Source of the DNA: Pseudomonadota bacterium
GTDB lineage: Bacteria; Pseudomonadota; Alphaproteobacteria; Sphingomonadales; Sphingomonadaceae
DNA length: 64,000 nt
NCBI GenBank assembly: GCA_023424095.1
Contig: JAFAEG010000133.1
Location: 1 to 64,000, forward strand
Direction: 5' to 3'
The translations under genes and the position numbers were made by a program. The notes beneath the pieces are model-generated. The model saw only the letters and a program-made list of their open reading frames with translations, was not told where the DNA came from and made no database searches. This document shows positions 32,971 through 41,555 of this stretch, piece by piece. Positions within the stretch are counted from its first letter, which is position 1. Every line of letters starts with the position of its first letter.

Positions 32971-35745
32971 CTATTCCTGGCTGTCGGGCAAGGTCTCGGG
33001 GCCGGTGCCGTCGTCGAGCTGGATCCGGTCGGCCGCCGCCTCTGCGCCGCCTTCCGTGCCATCGGTCAGCACCGCCTCGGCTTCCTCTTCGCTCTCCTCG
33101 ATCCGGGCGGCCGAGACGACATGCTCGTCGTCGGCGACGCGGAAGAGGATCACGCCCTGGGTGTTGCGGCCGGTGACTCGGACCGAGCCGACGGTGGTGC
33201 GGATCAATTTCGCCTGATCGGTGACCAGCATCAATTGCTCGCCATTGTGCGCCGGGAAGCTCGCCACCACCGGACCGTTGCGGTCGGAACTGACGATGTT
33301 GGTGATGCCCTGGCCGCCGCGATTGGTGCGGCGATATTCGTAAGCGGAGGTGCGCTTGCCATAGCCATTGGCGGTGACGGTGAGGATGAACTCTTCCGCC
33401 GCCTCGAACTCGGCCATCCGCTCCGGTGACAGCGTGACCTCGCGGTCGCCTTCCTTCCACGGCGCGGCCTTCAGATAATCCTCGCGCTCCTGCGGCGTGG
33501 CGTCGAAGCCGCGCAGCACGGAGAGCGAGATCACTTCATCGCCATCGGCCAGCCGCGCGCCGCGCACGCCGGTCGAATCGCGGCTCTGGAATTCTCGCAC
33601 GTCGGTGGAGGCGAAGCGGATCGCCTTGCCCTGGCGGGTGGCCAGCAGCACATCGTCCTCCTCGGTCAGCAGGGAGACGCCGATCAGCCGGTCTTCCGAG
33701 CCTTCCTCGAACTTCATCGCGATCTTGCCGGACGAGCGGATGTTGGTGAACGCATCCATCGAGTTGCGGCGGACGCTGCCCTTGGCGGTGGCGAACATGA
33801 CGTGCAGGTCGCTCCACGTCGCCTCATCCTCCGGCAGCGGCAGCACGGTCGAGATCGTCTCGCCACTCGCCAGCGGCAGCAGGTTGATCATCGGCCGCCC
33901 GCGCGTGGCCGGCCCGCCTTCGGGCAGGCGCCACACCTTCAGGCGATAGACCTTGCCCTCGGTGGAGAAGAACAGCACCGGCGTGTGGGTCGAGGTGACG
34001 AACAAATGCGTGACCGCATCCTCGTCCTTGGTCGCCATGCCGGCGCGGCCCTTGCCGCCCTTATGCTGAGCGCGGAAGGTTTCGAGCGGCGTGCGCTTGA
34101 TATAGCCGCCCATGGTCACGGTCACGACCATGTCTTCGCGCTCGATCAGATCCTCGTCGTCGATGCCGCCGGCCGCGGCCGCGATTTCGGTCTTGCGCGG
34201 CGTCGCGAACTGATCGCGCACCGCCTGCAATTCCTCGCGCATCACCGCATACAATTTCGCCCGGTCGCTCAATATCTCGAGCAATTCAGTGATGGAGGCG
34301 GCCAGCGCCTTCAGTTCATCGCCAATCTCGTCGCGGCCGAGGCCGGTCAGGCGGTGCAGACGCAGGTCCAGGATGGCGCGGACCTGGATGTCGGACAGGC
34401 GATAGCTGTCGCCCTCGATCTTGGTTTCGACCGCTTCGACCAGGCGGATATAGGGCGCGATCTCCGCGATCGGCCAATCGCGCGCTAGCAAGGCGGCGCG
34501 CGCCTCGGCCGGGGAGGCGGAGCCCCGGATGATCCGCACCATCTCGTCGAGATTGCTGACCGCGATGACGAGGCCGAGCAAGATGTGCGCACGATCCCGC
34601 GCCTTGGCGAGCTCGAACTTCGAGCGGCGGGTGATGACCTCCTCGCGGAAGCGAACGAAGGCCTCGATGAAATCGTAGAGGTTCAGCGTCTCGGGCCGGC
34701 CGCCGCGGATCGCGAGCATGTTCGCCGGGAAAGAGGATTGCGCCGGGGTGTGCCGCCACAATTGGTTGAGCACCACTTCCGGAGTCGCGTCGCGCTTCAG
34801 CTCAATGACAATGCGGACGCCGTGGCGGCTGGATTCGTCGCGAATGTCGCTGACGCCCTCGATCCTCTTGTCCTTCGCGGCCTCGGCGATCTTCTCGACC
34901 AGGCTGCTCTTGCCGGTCTGATAGGGGATTTCGGTGAGGACGATGGCACGCTTCTCGCCGCGTCCCTCCTCGACGACGTGGCGCGAACGCACGATGATCG
35001 AGCCGCGACCCTCATTATAGGCGCTGCGGCAGCCCGCGCGGCCCAGGATGACGGCACCGGTCGGGAAATCGGGGCCGGGAACGATCTCCATCAGCTCCTC
35101 GACGCTGATCGGCTCACCGCCCTCCAGCGACCGGTCGATATAAGCGAAGCAGGCATCGATCACTTCGCCGAGATTGTGCGGCGGGATGTTGGTGGCCATG
35201 CCGACGGCGATGCCGCCCGCGCCATTGACCAGGATGTTCGGGAAGCGCGCCGGCAGCACCGTCGGCTCTTCGCGCGAACCGTCGTAATTGGGCGCGAAAT
35301 CGACCGTGTCCTTGTCGATATCGCCAAGCAGCGTCATCGCTGCCTTGGTGAGCCGCGCTTCGGTGTAACGCATCGAGGCCGGCAGATCGGGGTCCATCGA
35401 CCCGAAATTGCCCTGGCCGTCCACCAGCATGACCCGCATCGCCCAATCCTGAGCCATTCGGGCGAGCGCCATGTAGATCGAGCTGTCGCCATGCGGGTGA
35501 TAATTGCCCATCACGTCGCCGACGATCTTGGCGGATTTGCGGTAGGGCCGCCCGGGCACCATGCCGCCTTCCTGCGCGGCATAGAGGATGCGGCGATGGA
35601 CCGGCTTCAACCCGTCGCGCACGTCGGGCAGCGCCCGCGAGACGATCACCGACATGGCATAGTCGAGATAGGAGGTTTTCATCTCCTCGACGATGGAGAT
35701 GGGGGAAATGTCCGAAGGGTCGGCGAGGACGGTCTCGTCGGTCAA
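32971..35745 (-). CDS. gyrA: DNA gyrase subunit A
   Basis: Breaks and rejoins DNA with GyrB to add negative supercoils. The 924-residue protein has the catalytic Tyr127 (AS-MRYTEARL), the GyrA box QHKGGKG at the start of the C-terminal wrapping domain, and six-bladed propeller-like repeats to the end. The quinolone-determining region reads HPHGDSSIYM: Ser88 matches E. coli Ser83, but Met92 stands where E. coli has Asp87. The start is TTG 35745; the next ATG would remove a conserved segment. An acidic C-terminal tail (about 40 residues) is longer than in E. coli. Divergent from a 72-residue gene. Confidence 0.98.
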   Translation of the reverse strand: MTDETVLADPSDISPISIVEEMKTSYLDYAMSVIVSRALPDVRDGLKPVHRRILYAAQEGGMVPGRPYRKSAKIVGDVMGNYHPHGDSSIYMALARMAQDWAMRVMLVDGQGNFGSMDPDLPASMRYTEARLTKAAMTLLGDIDKDTVDFAPNYDGSREEPTVLPARFPNILVNGAGGIAVGMATNIPPHNLGEVIDACFAYIDRSLEGGEPISVEELMEIVPGPDFPTGAVILGRAGCRSAYNEGRGSIIVRSRHVVEEGRGEKRAIVLTEIPYQTGKSSLVEKIAEAAKDKRIEGVSDIRDESSRHGVRIVIELKRDATPEVVLNQLWRHTPAQSSFPANMLAIRGGRPETLNLYDFIEAFVRFREEVITRRSKFELAKARDRAHILLGLVIAVSNLDEMVRIIRGSASPAEARAALLARDWPIAEIAPYIRLVEAVETKIEGDSYRLSDIQVRAILDLRLHRLTGLGRDEIGDELKALAASITELLEILSDRAKLYAVMREELQAVRDQFATPRKTEIAAAAGGIDDEDLIEREDMVVTVTMGGYIKRTPLETFRAQHKGGKGRAGMATKDEDAVTHLFVTSTHTPVLFFSTEGKVYRLKVWRLPEGGPATRGRPMINLLPLASGETISTVLPLPEDEATWSDLHVMFATAKGSVRRNSMDAFTNIRSSGKIAMKFEEGSEDRLIGVSLLTEEDDVLLATRQGKAIRFASTDVREFQSRDSTGVRGARLADGDEVISLSVLRGFDATPQEREDYLKAAPWKEGDREVTLSPERMAEFEAAEEFILTVTANGYGKRTSAYEYRRTNRGGQGITNIVSSDRNGPVVASFPAHNGEQLMLVTDQAKLIRTTVGSVRVTGRNTQGVILFRVADDEHVVSAARIEESEEEAEAVLTDGTEGGAEAAADRIQLDDGTGPETLPDSQE

Positions 35746-35815
35746 AATCTACGCTTTCGATGGGTGTGACGAATGTATGACCGATCTAGCGATTGGGGCG
35801 ACGAATGTCACCCCT

Positions 35816-35839
35816 CGCGCGCGTACGCGTGTGCGTGCG
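35816..35839. other. 24-bp alternating pyrimidine-purine tract (Z-DNA-prone)
   Basis: Uninterrupted Y-R alternation (CGCGCGCGTACGCGTGTGCG, then TGCG) between gyrA and the divergent small gene, about 70-95 bases from the gyrA start. Such tracts flip to left-handed DNA under negative supercoiling. An effect on transcription is inferred. Confidence 0.55.
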
Positions 35840-35887
35840 AGCGGGCGGTCTGAAAGTGGTCCGAAACTGTGCTATTGGCCGGCTGCC

Positions 35888-36106
35888 ATGTCCAAGCGAG
35901 CAACCCAGGATCGCCTTCACAAGTCCGCCCGAGAGATTGCGAAATCAGGGCGGCATATCGGGTGGTGGCATGTGGCGCAGGAGCTGGCCGAGCGGGGTGA
36001 GCCGCTGGCCGTCCACATTCTCGAGCAGGAGCCGATCAAAGGCGAGATCAATCGAATCTGCCAGGCGGCGATCGACCATTCCAGGCCGCGCGGCTGGTGT
36101 CCCTAG
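35888..36106 (+). CDS. Small hypothetical protein, 72 residues
   Basis: A basic, soluble, probably helical protein (MSKRATQDRLHKSAREIAKS, then GWWHVAQELAERGEP) with an IKGEINRICQAA segment near the C-terminus. The pattern looks like a small DNA- or RNA-interacting helical protein, but I recognise no family. The ribosome-binding site before ATG 35888 is weak (GGCCGG). It diverges from gyrA with 142 bases between starts, and its stop overlaps that of the S46 peptidase in CTAG 36103-36106, an arrangement repeated elsewhere in this window, which supports its being real. Confidence 0.65.
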   Translation: MSKRATQDRLHKSAREIAKSGRHIGWWHVAQELAERGEPLAVHILEQEPIKGEINRICQAAIDHSRPRGWCP

Positions 36107-38163
36107 CGCCGCACACCAAGCTCCGCCAGCAGCCACTCCATCCCGTATGCGTGCCGAAGCGCTGCCGTCACCGCCGCGGCGGTCACCAGCACTGAGCGGT
36201 TCACTTCCGGGTCGTAGCCATAAGCGTTGCGCTGGGTGAGGACGGTGGAGTCGAAATTGGCGCCGATGATCTCGCCTTGCGCGTTCACCGCGGGGGAGCC
36301 CGAGGAGCCGCCGATCGTGTCGGTGGATGCTGCGACATCGAGGATGGTGTCGGCGGGGATGCGCTCGCGGGCGGCAGCCAGGCGCGGGGCGAGGTCGAAC
36401 GGCTGGGCGCCGGTCGCGCGGTCCCACAAGCCGGCGAAATTGGTCGCATAAGGCACGTTCCGGCCCTCGTGCGTCCAACCCTCCAGCCGGCCGTAAGTCA
36501 GGCGAAGGGTGCCGGTCGCGTCGGGATAGAGGCTGGTGCCGTAGACGGCGAAGCGGGCGCGGGCGAGCTTTTCGCTGGCGCGGTCGGTGGGCGCCTGCAC
36601 TTCGCCTTCGTAAGATGAGCGCGCGCTGCGGGTGATCTCCTGGATGGCGAGCAGGAAGCGGATCATCGGGTCGTCGGACGCCTGCACCGCGGCGAGGCCG
36701 CCTTCCCAGAGCTGGCGCCGCACCGCCGGGTCGCCGAGCCGGGTGCCGGTGGCGAGACGGCGGGCCAGACCTTCGGGCGATTCATTGCCGAGCAAGGCGC
36801 GGATGCGCGGGTCGTCGACGGTCAGGATTTCACGCGTCTTGCTGAGCCACCAGGCGAGCTGCACCTCGTCCACCGCCGGGTAAACGGGCGGCTCGGCAGT
36901 CAGGCGGTTCTCGACCTGCGCCAGGCGCGCATCGCCATATTCGGGCAGGCGCTCGCCGCTCGGTTTCGGCCGTTCTTGCGCACCCCGGACCAGATCGCGT
37001 GCATAGCCGTACAATTGCGAGCCGCCGCCGGCATAGCCTTCGAGCAGATAATAAGCCGGGTAGAGGCGGCGCGTGGCCGGCTGCACCGCGGTCAGCTCGG
37101 CCCAGGGATCACCAATCTCGCGCGCCAGCTCGGCATTGCCGGCGACGCGCTGGCGGAATTCCGCCTCCGCCGTTGCCCGTCCGGCCATGAAGCGGGCGTC
37201 GATCAGCGCCTGCTGGCGGCCCCAATTGCGCTTGTAATTATTCTCGATGCCGCCGAGCGGCCCCTGCGCCTGGAAGGCATTTTCGGGCGAGACGGCGGAG
37301 AAAGCGAGCAGACGGCCGCGCAATTCGGCGCGCAGCTGCTGCTCCAACGGCATCATCACCTCGGCGACGGTGCGCAATTGGTCCTGGGTGAGCAGGCGCT
37401 GGGTCGCGCCCGGGCTGCCGGACAGGAAGACCGGCTGGTTCGCGGCCGGCGGGGCCGGGTTCCAGCGCAGATAGGTCGGCGTCACCGCCGGCCGGTCATT
37501 GTCGTACAGCCGCAGGAACGCGCCATCGATGGCGAAGCGCGGATAGCTGAAATTGTCGAGATCGCCGCCGAACGCGGAGGCGCGATGCTCGGGCGCGAAG
37601 ACCAGCCGCACGTCGGTATAGCGCTTGTAGGTGTAGAGCTTGAACTGGCCGCCGCGATAGAGCGTGACGACCTGGCAGCGGCGGGCGCGGTCGCTGCCGC
37701 AGGCCTCGCTCTCGATCCGCCCCGCCTCGGCATCCCGCGCGCGGGTGAAGGCTTCGCCCTCAAGCCCCTGTCCGGCCGCCTGCATGCGCTGGGTGACGTC
37801 GGCAATGTCGGTCAGGATTTCGGCGACCATGCCGGGGCAGCGCAACTCGCCCGCGCGGTTCGCCGGGGTGAAGCCATTGTCGACATAATTGCGCTCGGGC
37901 GTGGAGAGGTTCTGCACGCAGCCGGCGGCGACATGCTCATTGGTGAATACCAGCCCTTCGCCGCTGACCAGCCCGCCCGAAGCGCCGCCGATCCGCACCG
38001 AGGCGAGCCGCACGCGGTCCAGCCAGGCCTGGTCGATCCGCGTGCCCAGATCGGCATTGGCCTGCGCGATCGGGAAATTGTCGAACGTCCACATCCCCTC
38101 CTTGGCGAGCGCCGGCGCGGCGACGAGGGTGGTGGCGAGCAAGGCGGGAAGCAGACGGCGCAT
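36103..38163 (-). CDS. S46 family dipeptidyl-peptidase (DPP7/DPP11-like), exported
   Basis: Periplasmic or outer-membrane-associated exopeptidase that removes dipeptides from peptide N-termini. The 686-residue protein has a signal peptide (1-20, PALAKEG) and the chymotrypsin-fold triad His77 (TNEHVAAGC), Asp213 (FAIDGAF) and Ser621 (GGSSGSP). The residue 18 after the catalytic Ser, which is Gly in DPP7 and Arg in DPP11 and sets P1 specificity, is Ser639 here. ATG 38163 is chosen for the signal peptide and CGGAG six bases upstream. It precedes, on the same strand, a cluster of other exported peptidases. Confidence 0.92.
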   Translation of the reverse strand: MRRLLPALLATTLVAAPALAKEGMWTFDNFPIAQANADLGTRIDQAWLDRVRLASVRIGGASGGLVSGEGLVFTNEHVAAGCVQNLSTPERNYVDNGFTPANRAGELRCPGMVAEILTDIADVTQRMQAAGQGLEGEAFTRARDAEAGRIESEACGSDRARRCQVVTLYRGGQFKLYTYKRYTDVRLVFAPEHRASAFGGDLDNFSYPRFAIDGAFLRLYDNDRPAVTPTYLRWNPAPPAANQPVFLSGSPGATQRLLTQDQLRTVAEVMMPLEQQLRAELRGRLLAFSAVSPENAFQAQGPLGGIENNYKRNWGRQQALIDARFMAGRATAEAEFRQRVAGNAELAREIGDPWAELTAVQPATRRLYPAYYLLEGYAGGGSQLYGYARDLVRGAQERPKPSGERLPEYGDARLAQVENRLTAEPPVYPAVDEVQLAWWLSKTREILTVDDPRIRALLGNESPEGLARRLATGTRLGDPAVRRQLWEGGLAAVQASDDPMIRFLLAIQEITRSARSSYEGEVQAPTDRASEKLARARFAVYGTSLYPDATGTLRLTYGRLEGWTHEGRNVPYATNFAGLWDRATGAQPFDLAPRLAAARERIPADTILDVAASTDTIGGSSGSPAVNAQGEIIGANFDSTVLTQRNAYGYDPEVNRSVLVTAAAVTAALRHAYGMEWLLAELGVRR

Positions 38164-38239
38164 GGAACACTCCGGGAGACGACTCATCCCTTTGTCCATG
38201 CGGGCAGCGAAGCGGCGACGCAATCCGGTGCGGCCGCGC

Positions 38240-38743
38240 TCAGCCCTTGGCGGGGCGCGGCATATGGATGACGTGTTTGCGGAAATTCAGCACGCTGCCG
38301 GTGAAGGCGTTGGTGCGGACGAAGGCGATGGGCAGGCCTGGCTCGACGTCGAGCACGACTTCCGCCTCGAAGCCGCGCGCCCGCAGGAAGGCGACGGCGT
38401 CCTCCGCCGCGGCCTGCGGGTCCTTGGCGACCAGGCTGATGCCGCCCGCCGGGCGGCCGAGCCGTTCATGGCTTTCGGGCGGCTGCACGTTGATGATCGT
38501 GCCGTCCCACATGATTGAGCGCAGGATGCCGCTGGAATCGAATTGGAAGCGCTCGGCGAGGCCATGCTGTGCGAGCAGATCGACGATCGCGGCCTTCGCT
38601 TCTGGTGAAGCGGCGGAGAAAATGCGCGAACCGGGATCGGGGAAGGGCAGGGGATTGCGCCCCCGCGCCACGGCGATCGCCCAGGCGAGGATCGCCACGA
38701 TCAGGATGGCAAGCAGGATCAGCAGCCAGACCGGAACGTACAT
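38240..38743 (-). CDS. Membrane-anchored protein, 167 residues
   Basis: One N-terminal membrane helix (about 4-26, VWLLILLAILIVAILAWAIAVA) anchors a soluble domain of about 140 residues rich in strands (GILRSIMWDGTIINV, AFLRARGFEAEVVLD, FRKHVIHMPRP). The family is not recognised. ATG 38743 is chosen because any longer version would read into tRNA-Pro. It lies between the tRNA and the S46 peptidase on the same strand; a possible hairpin is not obvious in the 76 bases to the peptidase. The soluble domain probably faces the periplasm or cytoplasm depending on orientation; the positive residues just after the helix (ARGR) favour a cytoplasmic domain. Confidence 0.75.
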   Translation of the reverse strand: MYVPVWLLILLAILIVAILAWAIAVARGRNPLPFPDPGSRIFSAASPEAKAAIVDLLAQHGLAERFQFDSSGILRSIMWDGTIINVQPPESHERLGRPAGGISLVAKDPQAAAEDAVAFLRARGFEAEVVLDVEPGLPIAFVRTNAFTGSVLNFRKHVIHMPRPAKG

Positions 38744-38759
38744 CGCCACCCCCGGAATT

Positions 38760-38836
<77 letters not shown>

Positions 38837-38888
38837 ACGCGGGGGGCCTTAGCGGCCTCCCGGCGGTTCGTCACCCCGGCCGCGCAAT

Positions 38889-41381
38889 CTATTGGGCGGC
38901 CGGTGCCGGTGCCGCCGCCGGAGCGGGTGCGGCGGCGCGCGGTGGGGCGTTCTTCAGATGGCGGTCGAGCCAGGTCGTCATCTCCCACAGGGTATGACCA
39001 ACCGATTCCCGGGCGCGATAGCCGTGCGCCTCAACCGGCAGCACGACGTAGCGCGTGGTCGCGCCATTGCCGCTCAAAGCCGCGTAGAAGCGCTCGGTCT
39101 GCACCGGGAAGGTGCCGCTATTGTCGTCCGCCTGGCCGTGAATCAGCAGGATCGGCTCATTGATCCGGCGGACATGGGTGAACGGGCTCATCTGCGTATA
39201 GGTGTCGACCGCTTCCCAATAAGTACGCTGCTCGGCCTGGAAACCGAACGGGGTGAGCGTGCGGTTATAGGCACCGGAGCGGGCGATGCCGGTACGGAAG
39301 ATGTCGCTGTGGGCGAGCAGATTGGCGGTCATGAACGCGCCATAGCTGTGCCCGCCGACCGCCATCCGGTCCGGCGTGGTGATACCACGGCGGACCAGTT
39401 CGTCGGCCGCCGCCTGCGCGCTCGACACCAATTGCTCGACATAGGTGTCGTTCGCCTCGGCGCCGTTCGCGCCGATGATCGGCATCTTGGGATCGTCGAG
39501 GATCGCATAGCCCTGGGTCAGCAGGAACAGATGGCTGGAGCCGCCGGGGCGGACGAAGCGGTTGGGCTCGTCCACCACCTGGCCGGCAACTGCGGCGTCG
39601 GTGAACTCCGTCGGATAGGCCCACATCAACACCGGCAGCGGCCCGTCGCGGGCCTGATCATAGCCGGGCGGCAGGTAGAGCGTGCCGCTCAGCTGGACGC
39701 CGTCGGCGCGGCGATAGGTGATCAGTTCGCGGCGGACTTCGGCGAATTGCGGGGCCGGATCGGCGAAGTTGGTCAGCCGCACCGGCTCGCCGCCGGACAG
39801 GGTCCGGACGAACAGGTTCGGCGCGTCCGTGCGGCTCTCGCGCCGGGTGAGCACGCGCGTGCCGGCGGCGTCGAGCAGGGCGACGACCGGTTCGTAATTG
39901 GGCATTTGCGACTGGTAGAGCGTGCGGCTCTGGCCGGTGGCGATGTCCATGCGGGCGAGCAAAGGCAATTCGCCTTCGCGGGTCGCGCCGGACGAGGTCA
40001 TGAAGACGCCCCGATTGTCGGGGGTGAAGTGGATCGCGCTGAAGCCGTTGCCGAGCGAGCGCATCACCGGGAAGCCGGGATCGTTGTAACGCTCCTGATA
40101 ATTGCGGGTCAGCAGGATGCGGTTCTGGGCCGGGCGCGACGGATTGACCGCGATCCGGACCTCGCGGCGGGTGGTGAACCAGCGCGTGACCAGCATGGCG
40201 AAATCGTCGCGGCCCCAGATGATGCCGGCAAAGCGATCGGCCATGTCGGCGAGCGCGACCGGCTGGCCCGAGAAAGGCGCGGCGAGGGTGAACAGGCGGT
40301 CGCGCACCGCGGCCTCGCGGCGGGCGTCGCCGCCATCCTGCGCTTCGACCCAGGCCAGAGTGTCGGGCCGATCCGCGCGCCATTGCGCCGAACGGACGCC
40401 GGGGGCGACCGCGTCGAACTGCGGCGGCACGTCGTCGCGCAGCGGCAGGTTGGCGACGTTGTGCACCACGCGTCCGGTCAGGTCGGTCACGACGATGTCC
40501 GTCGGGAACAGGACGGCCGGGACGTTGTAGCTGTAAGGGCGCTTCAGCCGGTTCTGCAGGATGTAGCGGCCGTTCGGGCTCAAAGCGGCGTTGATGATCA
40601 GGCCGGGCGCGCCAATCGCGCGCGGGGTGGCGGCGCCGGAGGTGGGGACCAGGGTCAGCTGGCTCGTGAAATAATGGTCGAAGGCGGCTTCGTCGGCGCG
40701 GTCGCGCAGCAGATCCTGATAGGTGCGGTTCGGGCGCGGGCGGCCTTCATTGGCCTGCACGATCGGCCCGGTCGGGGTCCGTGCCTCGACCGGCGCGGCG
40801 CCACGGCCGGCGGGGATCATCCGGATCAGGACGGCGCTACTGTCGGCGAGCCAATCCATGCCGGTGCCGAAGGCGGCGTTGACATTGGCGTCGGTCAGCC
40901 GGCGGGCCTCGCCGCTTGCAACCTCGGCAACCCACAATTCCAGGCCGTTATCGACGCCGCGCAGGAAGGCGATTTTGCTGCCGTCAGGCGACCAGGAGGG
41001 GGCGACGAAGCGGGTATCGGCGGGCAGCGCCACGGTGCGGATCTGGCGGGTGGCGAGGTCCTGGAAGGACAGAGCGTTCAGCCAGGCGAGGCGGCTGTTG
41101 GCCGGGCCGTTGTTGCGCGGATTGATCCGATAGCCGCCAAGGTGGAGCATCGGCTCGGCCAGTTCCGCGACCGGCGGCAAATTGGCGCGGCCGAGCAAGG
41201 CGATGGTGCGGCGATCCGGGCTGACCGACGGCGTCGGCGGCGGCGGCGTGTCGAGGATCTGCGCGATCGGCGCGGGCGGATCCATATAGGTGGTTCCGTC
41301 GGCGGTGGGGTTGTCCTGCGCCTGGGCAGGCCACGCCAGCAACAGCCCGACCAGCACGGCCGGCGACATCCTGCGAATCAT
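38889..41381 (-). CDS. Exported S9 family prolyl-oligopeptidase-like peptidase
   Basis: An 830-residue protein with a signal peptide (about 1-21, WPAQAQ), a beta-propeller (about 60-560) and a C-terminal alpha/beta-hydrolase peptidase domain. The catalytic Ser is in GGHSYGAF near 678, Asp in QADDNSG near 750 and His in EAHGY near 784. The layout and motifs resemble the glutamyl endopeptidase branch of S9 (the plant chloroplast enzyme and bacterial relatives), so cleavage after acidic residues is possible but unproven. The C-terminus is an Ala/Pro tail. ATG 41381 has GGGAGGG upstream. It lies between tRNA-Pro and an intergenic repeat. Confidence 0.9.
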   Translation of the reverse strand: MIRRMSPAVLVGLLLAWPAQAQDNPTADGTTYMDPPAPIAQILDTPPPPTPSVSPDRRTIALLGRANLPPVAELAEPMLHLGGYRINPRNNGPANSRLAWLNALSFQDLATRQIRTVALPADTRFVAPSWSPDGSKIAFLRGVDNGLELWVAEVASGEARRLTDANVNAAFGTGMDWLADSSAVLIRMIPAGRGAAPVEARTPTGPIVQANEGRPRPNRTYQDLLRDRADEAAFDHYFTSQLTLVPTSGAATPRAIGAPGLIINAALSPNGRYILQNRLKRPYSYNVPAVLFPTDIVVTDLTGRVVHNVANLPLRDDVPPQFDAVAPGVRSAQWRADRPDTLAWVEAQDGGDARREAAVRDRLFTLAAPFSGQPVALADMADRFAGIIWGRDDFAMLVTRWFTTRREVRIAVNPSRPAQNRILLTRNYQERYNDPGFPVMRSLGNGFSAIHFTPDNRGVFMTSSGATREGELPLLARMDIATGQSRTLYQSQMPNYEPVVALLDAAGTRVLTRRESRTDAPNLFVRTLSGGEPVRLTNFADPAPQFAEVRRELITYRRADGVQLSGTLYLPPGYDQARDGPLPVLMWAYPTEFTDAAVAGQVVDEPNRFVRPGGSSHLFLLTQGYAILDDPKMPIIGANGAEANDTYVEQLVSSAQAAADELVRRGITTPDRMAVGGHSYGAFMTANLLAHSDIFRTGIARSGAYNRTLTPFGFQAEQRTYWEAVDTYTQMSPFTHVRRINEPILLIHGQADDNSGTFPVQTERFYAALSGNGATTRYVVLPVEAHGYRARESVGHTLWEMTTWLDRHLKNAPPRAAAPAPAAAPAPAAQ

Positions 41382-41456
41382 GCAAACCCTCCCGAGAATT
41401 GCCGGGAGCGTGGCAGGCGGGGGCGTGTTAGGCAACTCGCACAGCCCCCACTCGAC

Positions 41457-41543
41457 CGTCATGCTGAACTTGTTTCAGCATCCATCGTGCAACCGGTCGA
41501 TCGTGTCCCGGGAGGAATGGATCCTGAAACAAGTTCAGGGCGA
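41457..41543. repeat. Intergenic inverted repeat (sphingomonad-type)
   Basis: Arms of about 25 bases, CTGAACTTGTTTCAGCATCC (41464-41483) and its near-complement GGATCCTGAAACAAGTTCAG (41519-41538), enclose a 35-base loop. The CTGAACTTGTTTCAG word recurs between genes of sphingomonads. It sits between two peptidase genes and could fold into a strong RNA hairpin. Compare 49853-49918. Confidence 0.65.
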
Positions 41544-41555
41544 CGCTCGGGTAAC

